Notes under the pieces: model-generated
What the model was told of the DNA's origin: nothing
Database searches by the model: none
Seen by the model: the letters and a program-made list of their open reading frames with translations, nothing else
Position numbers and translations under genes: made by a program
From: Pseudoselenomonas ruminantium
Lineage (GTDB): Bacteria; Bacillota; Negativicutes; Selenomonadales; Selenomonadaceae
Direction: 5' to 3'
Assembly (NCBI GenBank): GCA_902780915.1
Contig: CACZHK010000034.1
Coordinates: forward strand, 1 to 43,679
DNA: 43,679 nt
In this document: positions 16,817 through 23,899 of the stretch, piece after piece
Layout of the letters: the number at the start of each line of letters is the position of its first letter
Position numbering within the stretch: the stretch's first letter is position 1

Positions 16817-16854
16817 AAATCCCGAAGGAACATCATTTCAATCCTTCGGGATTT
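16817..16854. terminator. Bidirectional terminator between the permease and cheB
   Basis: A 13-bp perfect stem, AAATCCCGAAGGA with TCCTTCGGGATTT, lies between convergent genes; its right end overlaps the cheB stop. Confidence 0.88.
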
Positions 16855-17992
16855 ATCTGTTATTGGCAACTCTGGTAATAGCCGCCGCAATATCCGGCAG
16901 CGGCAGCTGCTCACACACCGCCCCTTGGTCGAAGGCGGCTTTCGGCATGCCATACACCACGCTGGTGGCTTCGTCCTGCCCCAGGGTATAGGCTCCGGCA
17001 GCGCGCATCTGGGAAAGCCCGTCAGCGCCATCTCTGCCCATGCCTGTGAGAATCACGCCCAAGGCCTTGTCTCCCACGAACCTTGCTACTGTATCAAAGA
17101 GCACATCCACGGCGGGACAGCAGCTGTGCACCGGCGGTCCCGCCGTGCAGTCCAGCACCAGCGAGGAACCGGTGCGGCTCAGGGTCATGTGCTTGCCTCC
17201 CGGAGCGATGTAGACATGGTTGGGCTCTACCCTGTCCCCTGTTTCCGCCTCCTTGATGGAAAGGGGACATTCCTCGTTCAAACGGTTCGCCAGAAGCTTG
17301 GAGAACATGGCCGGGATGTGCTGGACGATGACAATGCCAGGCAGAGGAGGCTTGAGCCCATGGAGCACCACGGACAGTGCCTCCGTGCCTCCTGTAGATG
17401 AGCCGATGGCGATGAGCTCGAGAGGCCCGCTCCGGCGTATGGGAGGGGCGGCCATGGCAGGCGCAGGAGTGGAAGGTGCCGGGCGGCGGGGCAGGGGAGC
17501 AACATCCACAGAAGGACGAGTGGCGGGGCGGGGGAAAGCTGTCGCCGGGCGCACTGTCCTGGCGGCAGGGGGGGGAGACATACGGGGAGCAGCAGAAGCA
17601 GGCGCATTGCGCAGGGCCTGCAGATCATCTGCCAGCAGATGATAGAAGTGGTCGGCCAGCAGCGGGTCAGAGGATTTCACCACATACTTGAGGGCCCCCA
17701 TGCGCTGGGCGGTCTGCTGGCTGGAATTCACCCGGCCAAAGGCGATGGTGGGAATCTGCATCTTCTTGGCCAGCAGGCTGATGAGCATTTCCCCCTCAAT
17801 GCGGGTGAGAGCCATGGAGAAATTCAAGACCGCCGCATTGGGCTTGAACTGTCGCGCCTTCTCAATAGCATCGGCGGCACCGGAAGAGAATTCCACCTGG
17901 CTGTCCTTGGGCAGGCGCAAAGCCAGCTCTTGTGCAATCTTGTTGTCTCCCAATATTTGGTTGCCTATGACTAAGACACGCAGGGCAGGCAT
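16853..17992 (-). CDS. cheB: Chemotaxis methylesterase CheB with a degenerate receiver
   Basis: A 379-residue protein-glutamate methylesterase/glutamine deamidase acting on chemoreceptors. The C-terminal catalytic domain is intact: Ser in GSSTGGTEAL, His in VQHIP, Asp in GMGRDGADG. The N-terminal receiver (1-115) has lost the phosphorylation site: the expected Asp is Asn57 (AAVLNFSM) and the acidic pair near residue 11 is replaced by Gly-Asn. The conserved Lys (YVVKSSD) remains. A long Pro/Ala/Arg-rich linker (about 128-185) separates the domains. AGGAGG lies seven bases before the ATG. No other che gene is in the window. The receiver probably cannot be phosphorylated by CheA. Confidence 0.88.
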   Translation of the reverse strand: MPALRVLVIGNQILGDNKIAQELALRLPKDSQVEFSSGAADAIEKARQFKPNAAVLNFSMALTRIEGEMLISLLAKKMQIPTIAFGRVNSSQQTAQRMGALKYVVKSSDPLLADHFYHLLADDLQALRNAPASAAPRMSPPPAARTVRPATAFPRPATRPSVDVAPLPRRPAPSTPAPAMAAPPIRRSGPLELIAIGSSTGGTEALSVVLHGLKPPLPGIVIVQHIPAMFSKLLANRLNEECPLSIKEAETGDRVEPNHVYIAPGGKHMTLSRTGSSLVLDCTAGPPVHSCCPAVDVLFDTVARFVGDKALGVILTGMGRDGADGLSQMRAAGAYTLGQDEATSVVYGMPKAAFDQGAVCEQLPLPDIAAAITRVANNR

Positions 17993-18159
17993 AGCGCCGC
18001 CTCCTTACAATTTTGTTCCGTATTTCCGCACAAACTGTACTATAGTTGTATATTCTACACCATTATAGAAAAACCTTCTCAAAACAAGATGAGGATATAG
18101 GACTTTGGGGCAATTCTTCATCTTTTTTCCCCTTGAAGCGGGAGTTTGCAAAATAAAGG

Positions 18160-18188
18160 TTGACAGCCCAACCTCGGATGGCTATAAT
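18160..18188 (+). promoter_or_regulatory. Consensus promoter of tRNA-Thr
   Basis: TTGACA and TATAAT with a 17-bp spacer, both boxes perfect, 31 bp before the tRNA. Confidence 0.9.
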
Positions 18189-18219
18189 ATATTGTGTCAG
18201 TTGCGCAAGAGACGGATAT

Positions 18220-18295
18220 GCTAGCTTAGCTCAGTTGGTAGAGCAGCTCATTCGTAATGAGCAGGTCACAGGTTCAAGTCCTGCAGCTAGCTCCA
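18220..18295 (+). tRNA. tRNA-Thr(CGT)
   Basis: A 76-base cloverleaf with acceptor stem GCTAGCT / AGCTAGC, D arm TAGCTCAGTTGGTAGAGCA, anticodon stem GCTCA / TGAGC with loop TTCGTAA (anticodon CGT, codon ACG), T arm CAGGTTCAAGTCCTG and an encoded CCA end. The last 46 bases are repeated at 28277-28322, so the gene is the insertion site of the island. Confidence 0.97.
18250..18295 (+). repeat. attL: 46-bp direct repeat in the tRNA 3' end
   Basis: Bases from the anticodon loop through CCA match 28277-28322 with one mismatch (G/A at the eleventh or twelfth base). The tRNA stays intact because the incoming DNA supplied its 3' half. Confidence 0.9.
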
Positions 18296-18306
18296 GTGAT
18301 TTCAAG

Positions 18307-18335
18307 GCTTCCGAGACTTCTCGGGAGCTTTTTTG
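18307..18335 (+). terminator. Terminator of tRNA-Thr (left copy)
   Basis: GCTTCCGAG / CTCGGGAGC hairpin followed by six T. A related hairpin follows the right repeat at 28334. Confidence 0.85.
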
Positions 18336-18340
18336 TTGCC

Positions 18341-18365
18341 TTCCCTGCCTATTTTCCTGCCCATT
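18341..18365. repeat. Left copy of a CCTGCC-pair repeat
   Basis: Two CCTGCC hexamers 12 bp apart (18344 and 18356), followed by CATTTT. A near-identical 25-bp stretch in the same orientation lies at 28134-28158, near the other end of the island. Confidence 0.65.
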
Positions 18366-18497
18366 TTTCAAAAATGTATAGAAACAATGAAGGAGTCCGC
18401 CTAAAGCACCCAGTGCAACAGAAGGAAGAAACAAAATGTGGTCTTATTCCCTCAACGAAACGAAGAAACACATGGCAGGGCAGGAGGGCGAATCGTC

Positions 18498-19767
18498 ATG
18501 ATGAGCGGGAGAGCCATCAACTACGAACAGGCAAGCACCTACTACGAGCATTCCGCAGATTACTACACCGGACATCAGAGCCACTATGACAAATGGCACG
18601 GGAAACTTGCCAAGCGGTTGAAGCTGACAGGAGAACTCAGCAAGGGCGAGTTTGAGACATTCTGCCACAACATAGCGGAGGAAGAACGGCGAAAGCGCAT
18701 TGGCTTTGACGCTACCTTCAGCGCACCTAAGTCTGTCAGCCTTGCCTTGGCAGAGTCCGATGAGCGCAGGGAGGAACTTATCCGTATTCACCAAATCGCC
18801 GTGGAGCGGGTACTGGCAGAAATCGAAAAGAACCATCTACGGACACGGAGGAACAGGAAAAAGCTGTCGGCGAGTAGACGAGATTGCCAAAACTGCCGTT
18901 GAGCATTTGTCCCGAGAAGCCTTTGCCTTCTCCATTCCCGAAGTCTGCCACCACATTATGGCCGAGGGCTTGTTGGAGCGCATATCGCAGAAGGAGGCGC
19001 AGGCGGCGATAGAGAGGTTTCAGCTTGTGAAATTGGATAGGATGGAGCGGGGGAAGAACCGCAAGGATGTCTATGTCACCACCGAGGCAAATATCCGTCA
19101 GGAGCATGACATCATCGAGCGGATGCAACGGGGCAAGGGGGTCGTTCCCAAACCTTATGGCAAAGGCGCCTCTGGAAGATTACAGGAAACAGCTTCTTTT
19201 CGTTTCCAGCAATGCAGACCGCAAAGAGTACAACGAGATTATTCGGAACGAATACCGCTGCAAAGGCGAAATAGAGGATGGATGGGATTTTTGGATCACA
19301 GCCCATAACGGCGAGAAGGATGCGGAGGAAAAACGCCGATTTGCCCCCAGAGACCGCATCATCTTCACATCCAATGACAAGCGGCTCGGGGTCCTCAACG
19401 GAACGATGGGACAAATCGAGGCCATCAAGGGAAATATTTTCACTGTGAGGACAGACAGCGGTGAGCAAGTCACTTTCGATATAGGGCAGTACAACAGCAT
19501 TGATTACAGTTGCGCAGTTACGAACTACAAAGCCCAAGGTATGGGTGTAGAGCTTGCAGTAGCGGATATGCCGACCTCTGGCAGAGGGCAGACCCGCAAT
19601 GCTGCCTATGTGGACTTGAGCAGGGCAAGCAGAGAGCCATCGTGTTCACGGACAGCAAGGAGCGACTGGAGAAGCAGACCAGGGCTTTCGTCAAGAAGGT
19701 GTCCTCCAAAGACTTTGCCAAGCGAATCGAGAGGATGGTAAAAAGGGGTTACGTGGTGAATAATTAG
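18498..19767 (+). pseudogene. Broken MobF (TrwC/TraI-type) relaxase-helicase
   Basis: Three frames in turn carry pieces of one conjugative relaxase. The first (18498-about 18820) has the TrwC start: paired tyrosines in ASTYYEHSADYYTG and GFDATFSAPKSVSLAL. The metal-binding histidine motif that should follow is deleted. The second (about 18860-19160) holds REAFAFSIPEVCHHIMAEGLL, the helicase entry region. The third (about 19165-19640, shifting again to the end at 19767) holds the C-terminal helicase part (VTNYKAQGMGVELAVAD, NAAYVDLSRAS). Walker A is lost. Intact relatives exceed 900 residues. A 21-codon frame (18436-18501) ends in ATGA overlap with the first ATG and may be the tail of a lost upstream gene. 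Confidence 0.8.
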
Positions 19768-20084
19768 AGGTATCATGCAACGAAAAATCATTCCTGCCAG
19801 AAAGTCTTAGGGGGATATACGTCGGAGGTCATTTTCCAAAATGACAATGGACTACGAAATAGAAGTTGATAAAAATCTATGGCAGGATATCACAGACCCC
19901 AACATATCCATCAGGCATACTTCTCTTCCCTACGGACTTCACCGGCAGGAAAGACAGGAAACAGGCCGATAAATATGCTCAGATATGAGAGACGTTCCCC
20001 AAGGGCTGTCCATGTGTGGGCAGCCTTTTCTGTTATTCTGCTGTGTCACTTTGCATAACTAATATAAAATCAATCCAAATATGA
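19768..20084. other. Non-coding gap with a terminator-like hairpin
   Basis: No supportable gene. A short frame reading DFTGRKDRKQADKYAQI to a stop at about 19990 may be a gene-end relic. A hairpin (GGCTGTCC / GGGCAGCC, 20004-20025, then TTTT) could end the transcript from the left. Confidence 0.5.
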
Positions 20085-20113
20085 TTTACATTGTAAACCT
20101 ATCATGATATAAT
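20085..20113 (+). promoter_or_regulatory. DinJ-like promoter with operator over the -35 box
   Basis: TTTACA (20085-20090), 17-bp spacer, TATAAT (20108-20113). The perfect palindrome TTTACATTGTAAA (20085-20097) includes the -35 box, as expected for autoregulation. Confidence 0.75.
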
Positions 20114-20134
20114 AAAAGAAAAGGTGGTGTGGTA

Positions 20135-20335
20135 ATGGCTACAGTTCCAACTCAAATAAGGATCGATCGTGAGATCAAAGCGCAGGCAACAGCTCTTTTT
20201 TCCAGTCTTGGCTTAGATATGTCAAGCGCAGTCAATTTGTTCCTCCGCCAGTGTGTTCTGCGGGGAGGCATCCCATTTCCGATTGAAATGCCAAAAAATG
20301 AAACAGAAGAAATGTCAGTAGCAAAAGAAAAATGA
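20135..20335 (+). CDS. RelB/DinJ family antitoxin (orphan)
   Basis: A 66-residue ribbon-helix-helix protein: MATVPTQIRIDREIKAQATA, then SLGLDMSSAVNLFLRQCV and GGIPFPIEMP, the standard DinJ layout. The ATG at 20135 is chosen for AAGGTGG just upstream, over a GTG two codons earlier. No toxin frame follows in the 60 bp before the next gene. It is the first of two antitoxin-like genes here and could instead regulate the promoter in front of it. Confidence 0.85.
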   Translation: MATVPTQIRIDREIKAQATALFSSLGLDMSSAVNLFLRQCVLRGGIPFPIEMPKNETEEMSVAKEK

Positions 20336-20399
20336 CAATGAAATGTGAGACTGTCAACAAACACTTATTACCACGATATGCTGTTGATTTTTAGGGAGC

Positions 20400-20618
20400 G
20401 TGAATAAAGTGAACAATCGATCCATTGCCTTAAATATCGTGAATAAGATGAACGAGGAACAGCTAAAAAGTTTTATTTGCTTATTCGGTTGGCTGGCATC
20501 GGAAATCCCCAATGAAGAAACCTTTGCTGCTATGGAAGAAGCAGAGAAAATGCTGAATGACCCCAACGCACAAAAGTTTCATTCCGTGGAAGACTTGTTT
20601 GCGGAGCTTAGGTCGTGA
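20400..20618 (+). CDS. Probable antitoxin of a RelE/YafQ-type module
   Basis: A 72-residue protein starting at GTG (GGGAG upstream; a second GTG at 20409 is equally possible). The second half, AAMEEAEKMLNDPNAQKFHSVEDLFAEL, is the region by which RelB-type antitoxins of this group wrap their toxin. The first half (ALNIVNKMNEEQLKSFI) is shared by similar small antitoxins in Firmicutes rather than a clear ribbon-helix-helix. Its stop overlaps the toxin start (GTGA), the usual coupling. Confidence 0.65.
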   Translation: MNKVNNRSIALNIVNKMNEEQLKSFICLFGWLASEIPNEETFAAMEEAEKMLNDPNAQKFHSVEDLFAELRS

Positions 20619-20824
20619 AATATAGCATAGAGCGTACTGCTCAATTTAAACGGGATTTCAAGCTGGCAGAAAAACAAAGCTTGGACATGACTGAATTGGC
20701 CAAGGTAATCACGATACTTGCCAACGGTGATAGATTGCCTGATAAATATCGTGACAATGAACTTCAAGGCAATTATATATTCAACAACACATATAAATCG
20801 ATAGAAGAAATTTTAAGGTGGTAA
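20615..20824 (+). pseudogene. YafQ/RelE-like toxin, C-terminus replaced
   Basis: Starts with GTG overlapping the antitoxin stop. The first 53 or so residues fit YafQ-type mRNA interferases: YSIERTAQFKRDFKLAEKQ, then KYRDNELQGNY. In family members this is followed by the strand with catalytic His/Asp/Phe residues. Here the frame instead turns into INNTYK-like AT-rich sequence and stops after 69 codons. The junction near 20780 is also where base composition drops sharply, so it marks an insertion or deletion border. The toxin is probably inactive. Confidence 0.65.
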
Positions 20825-20827
20825 ATT

Positions 20828-21049
20828 TTGTTAGAAGTATTATCTTATATAGAAAATAATAAAGAATGGATTTTTAGTGGAGTAGGAATTTTCCTGTTGG
20901 GAATAATTATACATATAATAAAAAAATATTTCAAATCAAAAAGCAAACATACATGCTCTATGACTCAAATCAATAAAAGTTCTTCCTACGGAACGCAAAT
21001 TGGAACACAAAACAATTATTACAGGAGGAGTGATGAGCATGACAGGTGA
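20828..21049 (+). CDS. Small single-pass membrane protein with a C-terminal RHIM-like motif
   Basis: 73 residues, TTG start with AAGGTGG seven bases upstream. A short N-terminal helix with NNKEWIF leads into one membrane span (about 14-31, SGVGIFLLGIIIHIIKKYF). A basic stretch (KKYFKSKSK) and a polar tail ending SSSYGTQIGTQNNYYRR follow. The core GTQIGTQNN resembles the RHIM core (I/V-Q-I/V-G-x-x-N) of human RIPK1 and of bacterial amyloid signalling motifs. The next protein carries GEQILEQNNYY near its start. The genes overlap by 17 bp. The small protein looks like a membrane effector brought into oligomers by motif-motif contact; this is inference. The family is otherwise unknown to me. Confidence 0.6.
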   Translation: MLEVLSYIENNKEWIFSGVGIFLLGIIIHIIKKYFKSKSKHTCSMTQINKSSSYGTQIGTQNNYYRRSDEHDR

Positions 21050-22097
21050 ACGCACAATGTCGCAATCCAATTTACCGGGTGGAAAAGGCGAACAAATATT
21101 GGAACAAAACAATTATTATGGCATGAACTATAGGGATACTAAAGATTTGTGCCTAGACTTGATTCAATGCGAATTAAAATCTTACAAACAGGAAGCAGCA
21201 TTAGAAGCAAAAAAGAGAAACGATGAATTATTGAATAGGCTTTTTGAAAAAATACAGAAAGAAAAAATGGATGATGTGACCGTAGGTGAAGAATTCAAAA
21301 ATCCTGATATGCAGTACACCTATGTAGATGCACAAAAGGCGTATATCCGTTCAGGCACGAAAGAATTAGAAGAAGTATTGACGGATTTATTAGTGAGACG
21401 TATCAAGGAGCGAGAACGTTCATTATTGCAAATTGCGTTTAGAGAGGCTATTACTATTGTGCCAATGTTGATTCCCAAACAACTAGACGCTTTGGCACTT
21501 TGCTTTCTGGTAAGATATACTAAAACTACATCTGTAAATAATATTGAATCACTAATTCAATATTTAAACAATGAAATCTTACCCTTTGCGGACTTCTTGG
21601 ATGAGGCTAAAAAGGAAAGTTTCTTTACCCACTTATCTTATACAAAAGCAGGAAATGTAGAAGTTACGTCGATTAGCATGGAAAAATGTCTTTCAAATAC
21701 ATATGCTGGATTATTTTGCTCAGGATATGAAAGGAAACAGATTGAAAATTATAAAAGTCAATATCCAAAACTCTTTTTGCCTTGTTTACATGATTCAACA
21801 AAATGGCAAATTAATGCGGTGGATGAGGAGGTCTTAAAGAGTCAATTTAAAATCTATCCCCATATGACAGAGCAAGAAAAAGAGAAAATTATTCAGTTGT
21901 TCACGAATAATATAATGCCAGAAGATAAGGTTAAAGATGTTCTCTGCAAAATGAATCCAAATTACGTACACTTATTTGAGCTATGGAATGACACGCCACT
22001 AAAAAAACTTTCATTGACTACAGTGGGGATAGTTTTGGCGTCAATGCGCATCAAAATGATAGTAGACGACGATATAAATATGAGTATTTGGATTTAA
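21033..22097 (+). CDS. LPO_1073/Vpar_1526-like protein with an N-terminal amyloid-like motif
   Basis: 354 residues from the ATG at 21033 (AGGAGG four bases upstream; an ATG at 21039 is equally possible). Residues 19-29, GEQILEQNNYY, repeat the motif of the overlapping membrane-protein gene. A charged helical region follows (about 35-95), then NPDMQYTYVDAQKAYIRSG and ELEEVLTDLLVRRIKERERSLLQIAFREAI. These resemble what I recall of the LPO_1073/Vpar_1526 family, found in Legionella and Veillonella, which often starts with an Asn/Gln/Gly-rich segment. Family function is not established. No catalytic motif is evident, so it is more likely a sensor or scaffold than an enzyme. AT-rich composition differs from its neighbours. 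Confidence 0.6.
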   Translation: MSMTGERTMSQSNLPGGKGEQILEQNNYYGMNYRDTKDLCLDLIQCELKSYKQEAALEAKKRNDELLNRLFEKIQKEKMDDVTVGEEFKNPDMQYTYVDAQKAYIRSGTKELEEVLTDLLVRRIKERERSLLQIAFREAITIVPMLIPKQLDALALCFLVRYTKTTSVNNIESLIQYLNNEILPFADFLDEAKKESFFTHLSYTKAGNVEVTSISMEKCLSNTYAGLFCSGYERKQIENYKSQYPKLFLPCLHDSTKWQINAVDEEVLKSQFKIYPHMTEQEKEKIIQLFTNNIMPEDKVKDVLCKMNPNYVHLFELWNDTPLKKLSLTTVGIVLASMRIKMIVDDDINMSIWI

Positions 22098-22159
22098 AAA
22101 TATAAATAATGTACTGTGCTAAGGAAATGATGCATATAAAAAAAGGAGCGTGACACGCA

Positions 22160-23887
22160 ATGCCAACGCTTGTCTGGGCAGGCAAGGAACATGCAACGAA
22201 AGAAGCGAACTCCGTCCCTTATCGCCTGTTGGAACGGGACGAATCCCTATGCTATGGTGACGTTGCGGCAGGGAATATCATTGTGCAGGGGGACAATCTG
22301 GCTGCGCTCAAATCGCTCATGCCTTATTATCGCAGCAGGGTACGCTGCATCTATATCGATCCGCCGTACAATACCCATTCTGCTTTCGAGCATTACGATG
22401 ACAGCGTGGAGCATTCTACTTGGCTTTCCCTGATGTATCCGAGACTGGAGCTTTTGCGGGAAATGCTTTCGGAGGATGGGAGCATCTGGATTTCCATTGA
22501 TGATAGGGAATATGCAAATCTCAAGTGCATTGGGGACGAGATTTTCGGATTGGACTGTTTTGTATCAAATATTTCTTGGCAACGCACCTACTCCACACGC
22601 AACGATTCCAAGGGAATTGTCAATGAGGTGGAACATATTCTGGTCTATGGAAAGAAACCTGATTGGCAACCGAACAAATTGCCACGGACAGCGGAGATGG
22701 ACAAGAAGTATAAAAATCCTGACAATGATTATGGGCTGTGGAGAAGTGATAATCCCTATGCTCCGGGTGCGGCAACTCATCAAGGCATGGTATATGCCAT
22801 ACAGCACCCTTTTACGGGGGCAATGCTATACCCTACTAATGGTCGATGTTGGACATTTGCACAGGACGACGTTTTGAAGATTATGAACGAATGGTGTCCT
22901 TATGAACTGAAAGACCTTCACGATGAAGCGAAACGCGCCTCGATTTGTGGCGTTTCGAACCATGAGGTTCGCCAAGGGGTGCAAGGCATTGTCCTCTCGC
23001 AGTCCTTGGCGGAATCGAAAGCCAAAGCGGAACAGGTGTTGAAGCGGGGGCCTTGGCCTCGTTTTTATTTTTCAAAGAACGGGCAGGGTGGCATTGCTCG
23101 CAAGACTTACCTTGATAAGGTTGGGGATAAACCGCCCACAAACAACTGGCCATTTTCTGAGGTTGGCCATACGGACGAAGCCAAGAAAGAGATCCTTGCC
23201 CTTTTCAACAACAAATCGCCCTTTGCCACACCGAAGCCGGAACGGTTGATTCAACGTGTTATCTTCCTTGCCACCAATCCCGGCGACCTCGTTCTTGATT
23301 CATTTCTTGGCTCCGGCACCACCGCTGCTGTTGCCCAGAAGATGAATCGCCACTATGTCGGCATTGAAATTGGCGAACATGCTGTGACCCATGTGGTTCC
23401 TCGTCTGCGGAAAGTCATTGACGGAGAGGAAGGCGGTATCTCGAAAGCGGAGAACTGGCAGGGTGGCGGGGGATTTTCCTTTTATCGTTTGGGTGAAGAA
23501 GTCTTCACCGCTGACGGGCAGATACGGAAGGGCGTGAAGTTCCAAACCCTGGCGGCGCATCTTTGGATGAAAGCCACTGGCACGCCCTATGGGAGTGGAA
23601 ATACAAATAATCCAGGCATCGTCAGGGAAACAATGTCAGATTACGGACAGAATTCCCCGCTTCTTGGCATTCATGAGGGGACGGCCTACTATCTCCTTTA
23701 CAATGGCATACTGGGAGACAGACGCCCGGATGGCGGAAACGTGCTGACAAAAAAGGTGCTGGCCGTCCTGCCTCCCCACGACGGGCCTCGCATCATTTAC
23801 GGAGAGAGCAGCAGACTCCACGAGGAGACCTTGAAGGCAATGGGCATCGTCTTTCGGCAAATACCGAAGGAAATTCCGGCGAATTGA
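22160..23887 (+). CDS. mod: Type III restriction-modification methyltransferase (Mod), N6-adenine
   Basis: A 575-residue beta-class DNA methyltransferase: catalytic DPPY (67-70) comes first and the AdoMet-binding DSFLGSGTTA (near 376) later, with the target-recognition region between. It both methylates and supplies specificity for the Res subunit. The recognition sequence cannot be read. AAGGAG lies about ten bases before the ATG. Res begins 12 bp after the stop. No frameshift or simple repeat tract suggests phase variation. GC content returns to about 50 percent here after the AT-rich pair upstream. Confidence 0.92.
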   Translation: MPTLVWAGKEHATKEANSVPYRLLERDESLCYGDVAAGNIIVQGDNLAALKSLMPYYRSRVRCIYIDPPYNTHSAFEHYDDSVEHSTWLSLMYPRLELLREMLSEDGSIWISIDDREYANLKCIGDEIFGLDCFVSNISWQRTYSTRNDSKGIVNEVEHILVYGKKPDWQPNKLPRTAEMDKKYKNPDNDYGLWRSDNPYAPGAATHQGMVYAIQHPFTGAMLYPTNGRCWTFAQDDVLKIMNEWCPYELKDLHDEAKRASICGVSNHEVRQGVQGIVLSQSLAESKAKAEQVLKRGPWPRFYFSKNGQGGIARKTYLDKVGDKPPTNNWPFSEVGHTDEAKKEILALFNNKSPFATPKPERLIQRVIFLATNPGDLVLDSFLGSGTTAAVAQKMNRHYVGIEIGEHAVTHVVPRLRKVIDGEEGGISKAENWQGGGGFSFYRLGEEVFTADGQIRKGVKFQTLAAHLWMKATGTPYGSGNTNNPGIVRETMSDYGQNSPLLGIHEGTAYYLLYNGILGDRRPDGGNVLTKKVLAVLPPHDGPRIIYGESSRLHEETLKAMGIVFRQIPKEIPAN

Positions 23888-23899
23888 TGAGGTGGAACG

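Noticed and set aside
17993..18159. Flagellar sigma-28 promoter for cheB
   Set aside because: No TAAA-N15-GCCGATAA-like sequence was found; a TATAAT is present but without a well-spaced -35 box.
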